A DNA stretch of 64,000 bases, taken from Hydrococcus rivularis NIES-593. Lineage in GTDB: Bacteria > Cyanobacteriota > Cyanobacteriia > Cyanobacteriales > Microcystaceae. The notes under the pieces are model-generated. The model saw only the letters and a list, made by a program, of their open reading frames with translations. It searched no databases and was not told the DNA's origin. Shown here piece by piece: positions 53,640-61,275 of the stretch. Location: NCBI RefSeq assembly GCF_001904635.1, contig NZ_MRCB01000016.1, positions 43,446 to 107,445 of the forward strand. Direction: 5' to 3'. Made by a program: the position numbers and the translations under genes. Each line of letters begins with the position of its first letter. Within the stretch, counting starts at the first letter, position 1.

Positions 53640-53889
53640 TTAGTTATAACGATTGACGCGCTTACGAAACGTTCTGGAGAAGATTATGAAGCAGATCTCA
53701 GTCGCGTCATGTCTAATCCCATTGCTTTAAAAGTTAAAATTGCTGACATGAAAGACAATATGGATTGCGATGGATTGCGATCGCATTTTCCATCGAACCG
53801 AGCAAGATTGCCAACGGCTTAAGAAATATCAGATGATTCTTCCGCGATCGGCAGCGCTTGCTAAACTTTTTCAGGCTAAAATTCATTAA
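53640..53889 (+). pseudogene. HD-domain phosphohydrolase remnant, truncated and frameshifted
   Basis: The frame from about 53640 reads DALTKRSGEDYEADLSRV then NPIALKVKIADMKDNMD, which matches the C-terminal part of small HD-domain (SpoT-hydrolase-like) proteins. At 53760-53779 the ten bases ATGGATTGCG are duplicated, shifting the frame to an early stop. Removing one copy restores NMDCDRIFHRTEQDCQRLKK and YQMILPRSAALAKLF to the TAA at 53887-53889, again matching the family. The N-terminal catalytic HD half is missing; repeat C lies in its place. The remnant ends four bases before the tsaB start. Confidence 0.85.
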
Positions 53890-53893
53890 CACA

Positions 53894-54523
53894 ATGCAAA
53901 ATTCTCACCTCAACAAATATGCCCTCGCTCTTCATACTAGCAGTCCTCAATTAGGACTTAGCCTGAGTAATTTTGCTGGCGACAGTCGCACTCAAACCTG
54001 GAATTTAGATCGAGAATTATCTACTTATTTACATCAATATCTTATTGAATTTCTGAAGCCTCAAACTTGGAAAGATCTAGAATTTATTGCCGTAGCAAAA
54101 GGACCTGGAAGCTTCACCAGTACTCGTATCGGTGTTGTAACTGCTCGAACTTTAGCACAACAGTTAGAGATTCCTTTATTTGCTATTTCTACCCTAGCAG
54201 CGCTTGCTTGGGCAAAATGCGATCGCTCTTCTTCCAATCAAACAATTGCCCTGCAAATGAATGCAACGCGAGGTCAATTATATGTTGGAATTTATCAAGT
54301 TTGCGATCGCTCTTCGGGTTTGATTGCCTATTTACCCGATACGGTAATGACACCAGAAACATGGCAACAAACCCTAGAAAAGTCAGAAACTTCTTACCAA
54401 TTAATTGTCGCACCAACCGCGCTAGGAGCGACTGCCGATAGTTTACTCGAACTAGCTTATCAAAATTGGCAAGCGCAAAAGCGCCCTCATTGGTCGGAAG
54501 CTTTGCCATTTTATGGAGTATGA
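53894..54523 (+). CDS. tsaB: tRNA threonylcarbamoyladenosine biosynthesis protein TsaB
   Basis: A 209-residue ASKHA-fold protein that dimerises with TsaD and is needed for t6A modification of ANN-decoding tRNAs. It starts with YALALHTSSPQLGLSL, has the family motif VAKGPGSFTSTRIGVVTART (near 73-92), and LAALAWA. An upstream in-frame ATG (53858) would add 12 residues read from the pseudogene tail; ATG 53894 fits the family. Its partner tsaD lies 5 kb downstream at 59674. tsaE is not in the window. Confidence 0.92.
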   Translation: MQNSHLNKYALALHTSSPQLGLSLSNFAGDSRTQTWNLDRELSTYLHQYLIEFLKPQTWKDLEFIAVAKGPGSFTSTRIGVVTARTLAQQLEIPLFAISTLAALAWAKCDRSSSNQTIALQMNATRGQLYVGIYQVCDRSSGLIAYLPDTVMTPETWQQTLEKSETSYQLIVAPTALGATADSLLELAYQNWQAQKRPHWSEALPFYGV

Positions 54524-54554
54524 TTCTCATTACCAGTCTAAGCTTTACTAACCG

Positions 54555-55310
54555 TTAACTTACTACCACCTGAAGCATTTCTTCTGGAGTGAGATAGGGG
54601 TATACGACTTGTCCGTCGCGAAACCAAATAATGCGCTGAGAATGACGCGCGACTTCTTGTTCGTGAGTGACTATGACAATGGTAATGCCGCTGTTATGAA
54701 GTTCGTCGAAAATCGCTAGGACTTCGCGAGTCGTCTGGGAATCGAGTGCGCCCGTGGGTTCGTCTGCTAGCAAGAGAAGAGGATTATTGACAATAGCACG
54801 AGCGATCGCAACCCGTTGTTGTTGTCCTCCGGAAAGTTGATTGGGTTTGTTGTTGATTCGATTTTCTAACCCGACTCGCGTTAAGGCAACTATCGCGCGA
54901 TCGCGCCTTTCTTGTTGCGGCACGGCTGCATATACCATCGGTAACATGACATTCTCCAATGCTGTCATCTGAGGCAGCAGATGAAATTGTTGGAAAACAA
55001 AACCAATTTTTCGGTTGCGAATTTTAGCTAATTCGGTGTCCGGCAGTTTTGAGACATCTAAGTTATCGAGATAGTAGCGTCCAGAGGTGGGGCGATCGAG
55101 ACAGCCAATAATATTCATTAAAGTAGACTTTCCCGATCCCGATGCTCCCATAATCGAGCAGTATTCGCCTTGGTCGATAATCAAGTTCACGTTAGAGAGG
55201 GCATGGACGGCTGTTTCTCCACTGCCATAAACTTTAGATACTTCTTCCAAACGAATAATGACGGGATGGTAATCGCGAGAAGATTTCTGAGGTAGGCTCT
55301 CAAAGGTCAT
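54555..55310 (-). CDS. ABC transporter ATP-binding protein, MacB/LolD/DevA type
   Basis: A 251-residue ATPase. Walker A is GASGSGKST, the signature [15 protein letters not shown], Walker [13 protein letters not shown] and the switch His in [36 protein letters not shown] is typical of the MacB/LolD/DevA group, which work with FtsX-like permeases in export of lipoproteins, glycolipids or drugs. No permease or membrane-fusion gene adjoins it, so the partner must be elsewhere. A 15-residue extension precedes the usual start of the domain. Confidence 0.9.
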   Translation of the reverse strand: MTFESLPQKSSRDYHPVIIRLEEVSKVYGSGETAVHALSNVNLIIDQGEYCSIMGASGSGKSTLMNIIGCLDRPTSGRYYLDNLDVSKLPDTELAKIRNRKIGFVFQQFHLLPQMTALENVMLPMVYAAVPQQERRDRAIVALTRVGLENRINNKPNQLSGGQQQRVAIARAIVNNPLLLLADEPTGALDSQTTREVLAIFDELHNSGITIVIVTHEQEVARHSQRIIWFRDGQVVYPYLTPEEMLQVVVS

Positions 55311-55566
55311 ATTGAAACGGTCGAGCTTGCGATCTATCTACTATTATAGGTTTCCCTCTTTTTAAATTATTTTTGAGGTTCGCTCGGTAACATTTTTAGA
55401 GAAAAAAGGCAAGCTCGTTTTCTACCGCAGTTAATTAACCGGACAAAAAGAAAAGGGAATTCAATAATACTGGCAGAATCAAAATCAACCAAGTATCGAT
55501 AGTTTGCTTTTAATATTATTAGAAAATTAATCAGAACATTGTGAATTACAAATTATGAATGATGAA

Positions 55567-55600
55567 TTTAATTTTATGATACCTTTAATTTTATGATACC
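55567..55600. repeat. Perfect 17-bp tandem duplication upstream of the amidase
   Basis: TTTAATTTTATGATACC occurs twice head to tail (55567-55583, 55584-55600), 35 bases before the start ATG. The TATGAT in each copy resembles a -10 box, so the duplication may repeat a promoter element. The rest of 55311-55634 is AT-rich and unassigned. Confidence 0.9.
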
Positions 55601-55634
55601 TTGTTTTAATTAAACCTAATTATTGCTATCAAAC

Positions 55635-57404
55635 ATGAAAAGATTTTGGGGAGCGATCGCATTTGTAATTATAATGATAATAGTAAGTAATATGGGAATC
55701 TCCGTGGCTAAATCGGAACCTACGCTATATTTAGCCTACCCTCCCAACAATCATCAAACGACTTCAGACAAGATTTTCCTGATAGGAACTGCTTCTCCCG
55801 ATAGAGAAGTGTTAGTCAACGATCGACCTATCGCTCGCAATAAAAGCGGACATTTCGCGCCCAGTTTTCCCCTCAAGATGGGAGAAAATCTCTTTACTTT
55901 GCGCGATCGCGATCGGGAAATTCAGGTCAAAGTCACTCGAATTGCCAGCGAACCAAAAATGCCAGTTGGCATTGCATTTGCTAAAGATTCTCTTAGCCCG
56001 GCAGTAGATATTGCCAGACTGCCCGACGAACTCATTTGTTTTGGCGCGATCGCGCCCCCGAACGCGACTGTTTCTGTGCGATTAGATAACCAAACCATTC
56101 CTTTATTAGCCCAAGCACAAACCGTTCGATTACCGCCTAATTCTGCTGTTTTAACTTCAAGCAATGAACCCGCTACATCGGAAGCAGGCAACTATCAAGG
56201 ATGTTCTACCTTTTCCAAAGTCGGTAAATTAGGAAATCCTATCTTTCAACTCAGCCTAGATGGAAAAACAATTACTCAACCGGGTGCGGGAGGTGTAGAA
56301 ATTCTTTCTCCGAGCAAATTGGAAGTAGTAGAAATAACTGCCCCATCGGGAGTGGCTAGAACGGGTCCGAGTACCGATCATTCTCGTTTAACGCCTTTAC
56401 CCAAAGGAACGATGGCTTCTGTTACAGGGATAGAGGGAGAATGGTTGCGTTTAGATTATGGCGGTTGGATTAAGCGAGAAGAAACGCGATCGCTCCCCAA
56501 TAATATTCCGCCAAAATCTATTATTCGAGGCATTAATTCCCGACAGGTTGAAGGAGCAACAGAAATTATTTTTCCTCTACAAGTTCCCGTTCCCATTAGC
56601 GTACAACAGGGAGAAAAAAACCTGATTTTAACGCTTTACAATACAACCGCACAAACCGATACGATTAAATTCAATGACGACCCGATAATTAAGCGTTTAG
56701 ACTGGCAACAAATCGCACCGGGACAAATTCAATATATTTTTAATTTAAAATCGGAGCAACAATGGGGGTATGACTTGAGATATCAAGGAACGAGTCTCAT
56801 TCTTTCTCTGCGACATCCCCCACAAAACCAGAAACAAAATCCGACCTCTTTACAAGGAGTTAAAATTCTTCTAGACCCCGGACATGGCGGCACAGAAACA
56901 GGGACAACAGGACCAAATGGCTATACAGAAAAAGAAATTGCTTTAGTAGTTTCAAAACGATTAGAGCAGCAATTAATCGATCGCGGTGCGAAGGTTTACA
57001 TGACAAGAGAAGAAGATAAAGAACTCTCTTTGCAAGCCAGAGTCGATGCAATCGATACAGTCAAACCAACCATTGCACTTTCAGTTCACTATAATGCCTT
57101 GCCAGATTGGGGCGATGCGATAAATACCAAAGGAGTGGGAATATTTTGGTATCATCCCCAGGCACACAATTTATCAGTTTTTCTCCATAATTATCTAGTC
57201 AAAAAACTCAACCGTCCCTCCTATGGCGTGTTTTGGAATAACCTCGCTCTAACTCGTCCTTACACGGCACCTTCAGTTTTATTAGAACTCGGATTTATGA
57301 TCAATCCCGATGAATTTGACTGGATTAGCAATCCACAAGAACAAGAGAAATTAGTGCAAACGCTAGCAGATGGAATTGTTGAATGGTTTGATACGGTTCG
57401 ATAA
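55635..57404 (+). CDS. N-acetylmuramoyl-L-alanine amidase (Amidase_3)
   Basis: A 589-residue periplasmic peptidoglycan hydrolase that cuts the amide between muramic acid and the stem peptide. Residues 1-27 are a signal peptide (VIIMIIVSNMGISVAKS). The middle contains an SH3-like domain (GVARTGPSTDHSRLTPLPKG, GEWLRLDYGGWI) and an AMIN-like beta region. The catalytic domain starts at ILLDPGHGGTETG with zinc ligand His417, then GYTEKEIALVVSKRL, SVHYNALP and the final Glu in SVLLELGFM. It acts in cell separation. ATG 55635 is used; the frame opens at TTG 55623. Confidence 0.94.
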   Translation: MKRFWGAIAFVIIMIIVSNMGISVAKSEPTLYLAYPPNNHQTTSDKIFLIGTASPDREVLVNDRPIARNKSGHFAPSFPLKMGENLFTLRDRDREIQVKVTRIASEPKMPVGIAFAKDSLSPAVDIARLPDELICFGAIAPPNATVSVRLDNQTIPLLAQAQTVRLPPNSAVLTSSNEPATSEAGNYQGCSTFSKVGKLGNPIFQLSLDGKTITQPGAGGVEILSPSKLEVVEITAPSGVARTGPSTDHSRLTPLPKGTMASVTGIEGEWLRLDYGGWIKREETRSLPNNIPPKSIIRGINSRQVEGATEIIFPLQVPVPISVQQGEKNLILTLYNTTAQTDTIKFNDDPIIKRLDWQQIAPGQIQYIFNLKSEQQWGYDLRYQGTSLILSLRHPPQNQKQNPTSLQGVKILLDPGHGGTETGTTGPNGYTEKEIALVVSKRLEQQLIDRGAKVYMTREEDKELSLQARVDAIDTVKPTIALSVHYNALPDWGDAINTKGVGIFWYHPQAHNLSVFLHNYLVKKLNRPSYGVFWNNLALTRPYTAPSVLLELGFMINPDEFDWISNPQEQEKLVQTLADGIVEWFDTVR

Positions 57405-57898
57405 TCGTTTGTCTGCCTGACGAGAGAAGCTGTTTCGCAGACGGGCGTATTAAGTTAATACCAATTTCCTAATTTACCCAAAACCCTTTCCTAAAACCTC
57501 ACGGGGTGGCAAACAACCGTAAAGGACGATGAACAGTTATCGGTAACAGAGACCCCTAAACAAAACAATTCAAATAGAAAAAACTAGCAGCATTCTTACC
57601 GATACCAATCAAATATGAGAGTTGTCGTCATCTTCAAAGACTTTTGGGATTATCATAACTAACCCCAAAATATATTTGGTTCCCCATTCTCAAACATAAA
57701 AAAAGAGAAAATGTTAGGTAGCGATCGATAGAATCTGATGGCAAGAGCAAAATTTATTTGTAGCCAGTTTAATTGAAAAAAAGAGCAATTCTGCTCTTTT
57801 AGATGTTACAAAATAAAAAGGCAATAGGAAGATAGAAAAGCAAAAAAGATTAATCAAATCAGTTTTGAGATTGCCAAAAGGGTATGAAGTAGTGCTGG
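57405..57898. other. Long non-coding gap with an isolated hairpin
   Basis: No gene is supported. Near the middle, CACGGGGTGGCAAACAACCG and ACAGTTATCGGTAACAG are weak stem candidates. An A-rich/T-rich terminator-like hairpin is at 57776-57800, far from any gene end, so an RNA gene could lie upstream of it on either strand. I see no match to tmRNA, 6S, RNase P or a riboswitch. Confidence 0.4.
57776..57800. terminator. Isolated rho-independent terminator-like hairpin
   Basis: AAAAAAAGAGCA, loop ATTC, TGCTCTTTT: a stem with A and T tails in both directions. It is about 370 bases after the amidase stop and 254 bases before the DUF2854 stop, so it ends something not otherwise annotated or is the read-through end of one of these. 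Confidence 0.65.
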
Positions 57899-58045
57899 TT
57901 GAGTGACAAAACTCAAATCGCCCTCACCCCAACCCCTCTCCCAGAACGGGAGAGGGGCTTTTCACTTAAGACTTTGGACTGAAGTCCCTTCGCCCCTTAT
58001 GGGAGAAGAGATTTAGGGATGAGGGGACAAAGATTGGTCAGTCAA
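57899..58045. mobile_element. MITE-like element B, copy 2
   Basis: About 147 bp matching 16217-16365. Left end TTGAGTGACAAAACTC, right end (reverse complement) TTGACTGACCAATCTT: near-perfect terminal inverted repeats. Inner block AAGACTTTGGACTGAAGTCC is shared. The right end is nine bases from the stop codon of the DUF2854 gene. No frame of its own. Confidence 0.75.
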
Positions 58046-58053
58046 TCAGCCAA

Positions 58054-58614
58054 TCAGCTAACTTTAGCTTCAGAAATCGCGATTAAAGCCACATCGACTC
58101 GATGTTCTTGCGGTTGCATCAATTCGGCACGGATTCCCGGTCCAAAAAATTTTTCGATCTTTTCTTGCTTTTCCTGCCACTTTTCTAGAGAAATAAAAGG
58201 AGATTCAAATTCCAAAATAAGCGTGTAGGAATCGTTAATTGCCGTTTCTCGCACTCCTGTCAAAACGGGTCTTTCTTCATTGCTAGGACTCAATCCCAAC
58301 CGTTTTAAAGATTCATCTAGATGTGCATCCTGACCGAAGCGATAGCGGGTCACATCTTGACGAACCTGATTTTGAGTTGGCGTTCCTTGCTTTTCTCGCA
58401 AGGCGACAATTTCTGGCGGCGTGGGTTGACTGTAAGGAACTGGCTTGAGTTCGGTGATTTTGAGTGCCAGACCGCCGAGGATTAGGGGAATTCCATAAAA
58501 CCATCCACCGATGTTTAAGGCTGCCTTTCCGGTGACGTAGGCAATGAGTCCAACAGAGGTTAAGATCCCGCCTAGAGTGAGTAACAACGATGCTAAAGAG
58601 AATTTGCGAAACAT
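58054..58614 (-). CDS. DUF2854 membrane protein
   Basis: A 186-residue protein of a cyanobacteria/plastid-lineage family with unknown function. Two membrane helices (LASLLLTLGGILTSVGLIAYV and the WFYGIPLILGGLALKI segment) lie in the first 60 residues, followed by a soluble domain with TPPEIVALREKQGTPTQNQV and RPVLTGVRETAIND. The open frame extends 14 codons upstream, but MFRKFSLAS fits the family start. The 3' end abuts the MITE-like element. It probably faces the cytoplasm. Confidence 0.85.
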   Translation of the reverse strand: MFRKFSLASLLLTLGGILTSVGLIAYVTGKAALNIGGWFYGIPLILGGLALKITELKPVPYSQPTPPEIVALREKQGTPTQNQVRQDVTRYRFGQDAHLDESLKRLGLSPSNEERPVLTGVRETAINDSYTLILEFESPFISLEKWQEKQEKIEKFFGPGIRAELMQPQEHRVDVALIAISEAKVS

Positions 58615-58844
58615 GGGGATGAAATAATGCGAGTGATAATCTCGGATAATTGACAACCTAGCTCTTGAAGCTATTAATTAGTTATTCTAAATGACCAGTT
58701 AGGTATTCTGGTTGTAAATTTCCCAGCTAGCGCGATCGGGAGCTAAAAAGGCTTTGCAATAACTGGGGATTTCCTAGAGAAAAAACTCGCGATCGCAACA
58801 GCAACCACGAGTTGAATTCACACTGGAAGGGTGACTTTCTTAAC

Positions 58845-58964
58845 CTAACCTAGAGGGTGGAAAAGCAGATCGGGGTAAATGTTGTTAAACACAATCAACC
58901 AAACGGCTGTCTCGGCTAGCCATACAAAGAGAATTACCGGAGCCAAAGAAAGAAATTTTGCCAT
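58845..58964 (-). CDS. psaJ: Photosystem I subunit IX
   Basis: A 39-residue thylakoid membrane subunit with a single helix, MAKFLSLAPVILFVWLAETA at the start and FNNIYPDLLFHPLG at the end. It binds chlorophyll and carotenoid at the PSI edge and helps hold PsaF. It follows psaF after 58 bases on the same strand, the standard psaFJ operon. The size is normal for PsaJ and the gene is easily missed because of its length. Confidence 0.96.
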   Translation of the reverse strand: MAKFLSLAPVILFVWLAETAVWLIVFNNIYPDLLFHPLG

Positions 58965-59022
58965 AAACTATTCTCCAAACAAGATATTGCGATCGAAAAA
59001 TTATGACGGCTCAAACGATGAG

Positions 59023-59523
59023 TTAACGGGGAGAAACAGGAATTTCCGAATCCTTTGCGGTTAAGGTACCAGCAAGGAATTCTTTAACAGCCAATAGAGG
59101 CCATGCAAAGGCAGCTATCATCTGTTTGAGTGCTAGAGGAACGTCAATGATGATTTCTTTCATTTCTGCGTCCTTCTCGTCTCTGATGGCGATCAAGTAA
59201 GCGCGACCTGCCCAACCTATCTGTCCGGCAATATATAGGAAAAGAATGCTAGGAATAAAAAAGTCACCCATATGATCCCAGCGGCCATCTACAATTAAGT
59301 GAGGATAGCCTTCTGGTCCGCAAAGGGCTTGAGCATAGCGTTCAGCACGCTTTTGCCCAGATTTGGGATCGGCAGTCGTGTTGAGGAAGTTCTTGGATTT
59401 TTGCTTGAAGGCAGGGGTTTCGCTACAAGGCGTTAACCCAGCAACGCTACCATCGGCAGAGGCAGGAGGAGCAAAATTAAACCACAAGGTAACAATGAGA
59501 ATTAAAGCCAACAAATGCTTCAT
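59023..59523 (-). CDS. psaF: Photosystem I subunit III (plastocyanin/cytochrome c6 docking)
   Basis: A 166-residue protein. Residues 1-24 are a signal peptide ([20 protein letters not shown]) that exports the N-terminal part to the thylakoid lumen. The mature chain begins [16 protein letters not shown], with the two conserved Cys (PCSE and ALCGPEG) and [15 protein letters not shown] before the membrane helix ([20 protein letters not shown]). It helps dock the electron donor and supports PsaJ. The frame opens eight codons earlier, but MKHLLAL fits the signal. AAAGGAAA before the ATG is the ribosome site, partly inside an inverted repeat. Confidence 0.97.
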   Translation of the reverse strand: MKHLLALILIVTLWFNFAPPASADGSVAGLTPCSETPAFKQKSKNFLNTTADPKSGQKRAERYAQALCGPEGYPHLIVDGRWDHMGDFFIPSILFLYIAGQIGWAGRAYLIAIRDEKDAEMKEIIIDVPLALKQMIAAFAWPLLAVKEFLAGTLTAKDSEIPVSPR

Positions 59524-59536
59524 AAGAGTTGTTTCC

Positions 59537-59664
59537 TTTTGTAACAAAAGACTGAGTTTTTTGTACGAAAGATGTAGAAAATCGGCTGCATGCAGATGTA
59601 ATAATACTCTGACAAGTTTGCCGAGTAAAGTTTAAGTTACAAGAAGTAGTCTTTTGTATCAAAC
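59537..59664. promoter_or_regulatory. Inverted pair of AGTCTTTTGT motifs in the psaF-tsaD divergent spacer
   Basis: AGTCTTTTGTTACAAAA (minus strand, 59537-59553) lies 14 bases before the psaF ATG; AGTCTTTTGTATCAAAC (plus strand, 59648-59664) lies 10 bases before the tsaD ATG. Each gene therefore has the same motif in its leader. The psaF copy also contains the palindrome CTTTTGT-T-ACAAAAG, which overlaps its ribosome site. Function unknown; divergent promoters must lie between. Confidence 0.5.
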
Positions 59665-59673
59665 TATCAGAGA

Positions 59674-60714
59674 ATGAGCACGATTCTAGCAATCGAAACA
59701 AGTTGTGATGAAACTGCCGTTGCAATTGTAAAAAATCGTCACATTTTGAGCAGTATTATTGCCTCCCAAATCGACCTCCACGGAACCTATGGGGGAGTCG
59801 TACCGGAGATGGCATCTCGCCAACATTTACAAACGATTAATCCCTGCATCGCCCAAGCGTTTGCCTCCGCAAAACTGGGCTGGGACGAGATCGACGGCGT
59901 TGCCGCTACGGTAGCGCCTGGATTAGTAGGCGCATTGATGGTTGGAGTTACCGCAGCTAAAACTTTGGCAATTTTGTATCACAAACCCTTCATCGGCGTG
60001 CATCATCTTGAAGGTCATATCTATGCAACCTATTTAAGCGATCCCGAATTGCAGCCGCCATTTTTGTGCCTTTTGGTTTCTGGCGGTCACACGAGTTTGA
60101 TTTACGTTAAAGACTGTGGCGTTTACGAGATGCTGGGATCGACTCGCGATGATGCGGCTGGAGAAGCATTTGATAAAGTTGCGCGCTTGTTGGGCTTAGG
60201 GTATCCGGGAGGACCTGCCATCGATCGCGCTGCTAAAATGGGCAATCGAGAAGCGTTTCCCCTGCCAGAAGGGAAAGTCTCCTTGCCAGAGGGAGGCTAT
60301 CATCCCTACGATTCCAGTTTTAGCGGGCTAAAAACGGCAGTTTTGCGATTAGTACAGAAGCTCAAGGCAGAAAACCAACCGTTGCCGATAAACGACCTCG
60401 CAGCTAGTTTTCAAGAGACTGTAGCGCGATCGCTCGTGAAAAGAACCATTACCTGCGCGATCGATTATGGGATTTCCACAATTGTTGCGGCGGGTGGCGT
60501 GGCAGCTAACAGTGCCTTGAGAGCACATTTACAAGCTGCCACCCAAGAACACAATCTCAAAGTCTACTATCCTCCACTCACGCTATGTACGGATAATGCG
60601 GCGATGATTGCTTGCGCGGCAGCAGATCGTCTCAACCGAGGACAAACTTCTTCGCTAACTCTAGGCGTTCAATCGAGGTTGCCGATAACGGCAACTAAGC
60701 AGCTATATCATTAA
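59674..60714 (+). CDS. tsaD: tRNA N6-adenosine threonylcarbamoyltransferase TsaD
   Basis: A 346-residue enzyme that transfers the threonylcarbamoyl group to A37 of ANN-decoding tRNAs, with TsaB. Metal-binding His111 and His115 are in [13 protein letters not shown]; other motifs are [61 protein letters not shown] and the C-terminal [10 protein letters not shown] and [11 protein letters not shown]. It is divergent from psaF, an arrangement conserved in cyanobacteria. Start ATG 59674 gives the standard length. Confidence 0.97.
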   Translation: MSTILAIETSCDETAVAIVKNRHILSSIIASQIDLHGTYGGVVPEMASRQHLQTINPCIAQAFASAKLGWDEIDGVAATVAPGLVGALMVGVTAAKTLAILYHKPFIGVHHLEGHIYATYLSDPELQPPFLCLLVSGGHTSLIYVKDCGVYEMLGSTRDDAAGEAFDKVARLLGLGYPGGPAIDRAAKMGNREAFPLPEGKVSLPEGGYHPYDSSFSGLKTAVLRLVQKLKAENQPLPINDLAASFQETVARSLVKRTITCAIDYGISTIVAAGGVAANSALRAHLQAATQEHNLKVYYPPLTLCTDNAAMIACAAADRLNRGQTSSLTLGVQSRLPITATKQLYH

Positions 60715-60766
60715 TAAAGTATTGTAAAAAATTTTATTAACGCGATCGCAATACAACTCCCTTCAG

Positions 60767-60791
60767 TCGCCCTTACTAGGAAGAAGGGCGA
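60767..60791. terminator. Hairpin downstream of tsaD
   Basis: TCGCCCTT, a nine-base loop and AAGGGCGA about 50 bases after the tsaD stop. No T run follows. The rest of 60715-60972 is AT-rich with poly-T stretches (60880-60935) and no gene. Confidence 0.5.
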
Positions 60792-60972
60792 AGCTAGAGG
60801 GATAATTTTAGTTTTCTAGCAACCTATTTTTTACTGACTGTTTACAATTGAAGTTTTTAGGCGATCGACAAAAAAATTAATTTTTTTTGTTGATTTAAAC
60901 GCTTTTATTAAAGCCAAAAAACGCGACAATCTTTTTTTGTTAATCTTCAAAAATCATTACTAATCTTGTTTT

Positions 60973-61176
60973 CTAAACACAGGTTACTTCTGCTAATTTC
61001 CCTTGATTTTCTCTTTCTAGAGGAGGTAAATGCTGCTGTAATTTGCGATGGGGATTAATCATTCGCATCAGATCGAAATTAGGCATTTCAGCCCAACAGC
61101 TTTGGCAGAACCAGTATACGTTACCATGACGGACATGGCGAAGTAATGAATTCCCGCAACAAGGACAGTTACTCAT
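60973..61176 (-). CDS. Small zinc-ribbon protein
   Basis: A 67-residue protein with cysteines at 4, 6, 7, 24 and 27. The pair of knuckles (CPCCGN and CQSCW) about 20 residues apart is a classical zinc ribbon, here with RHVRHGNVYWF between. The C-terminal half is helical and charged. Small proteins of this type are common in cyanobacteria and often of unknown role; regulators or ribosome-associated proteins are possible. The PEP-synthase-like gene is upstream on the same strand after about 100 bases. Confidence 0.75.
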   Translation of the reverse strand: MSNCPCCGNSLLRHVRHGNVYWFCQSCWAEMPNFDLMRMINPHRKLQQHLPPLERENQGKLAEVTCV

Positions 61177-61275
61177 ACAACCTCAACCTCTCTATAACTC
61201 TCTTCAATCAGAATAAGATTGAAATTTGAGGAACTTGTGAGGATCGCGATGGGTTTTTCGCGATCCCCTCCTAAA

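Noticed and set aside
12677..58045. Repeats A-D as insertion sequences
   Set aside because: None encodes a transposase or any frame; at most they are non-autonomous elements or dispersed hairpins.
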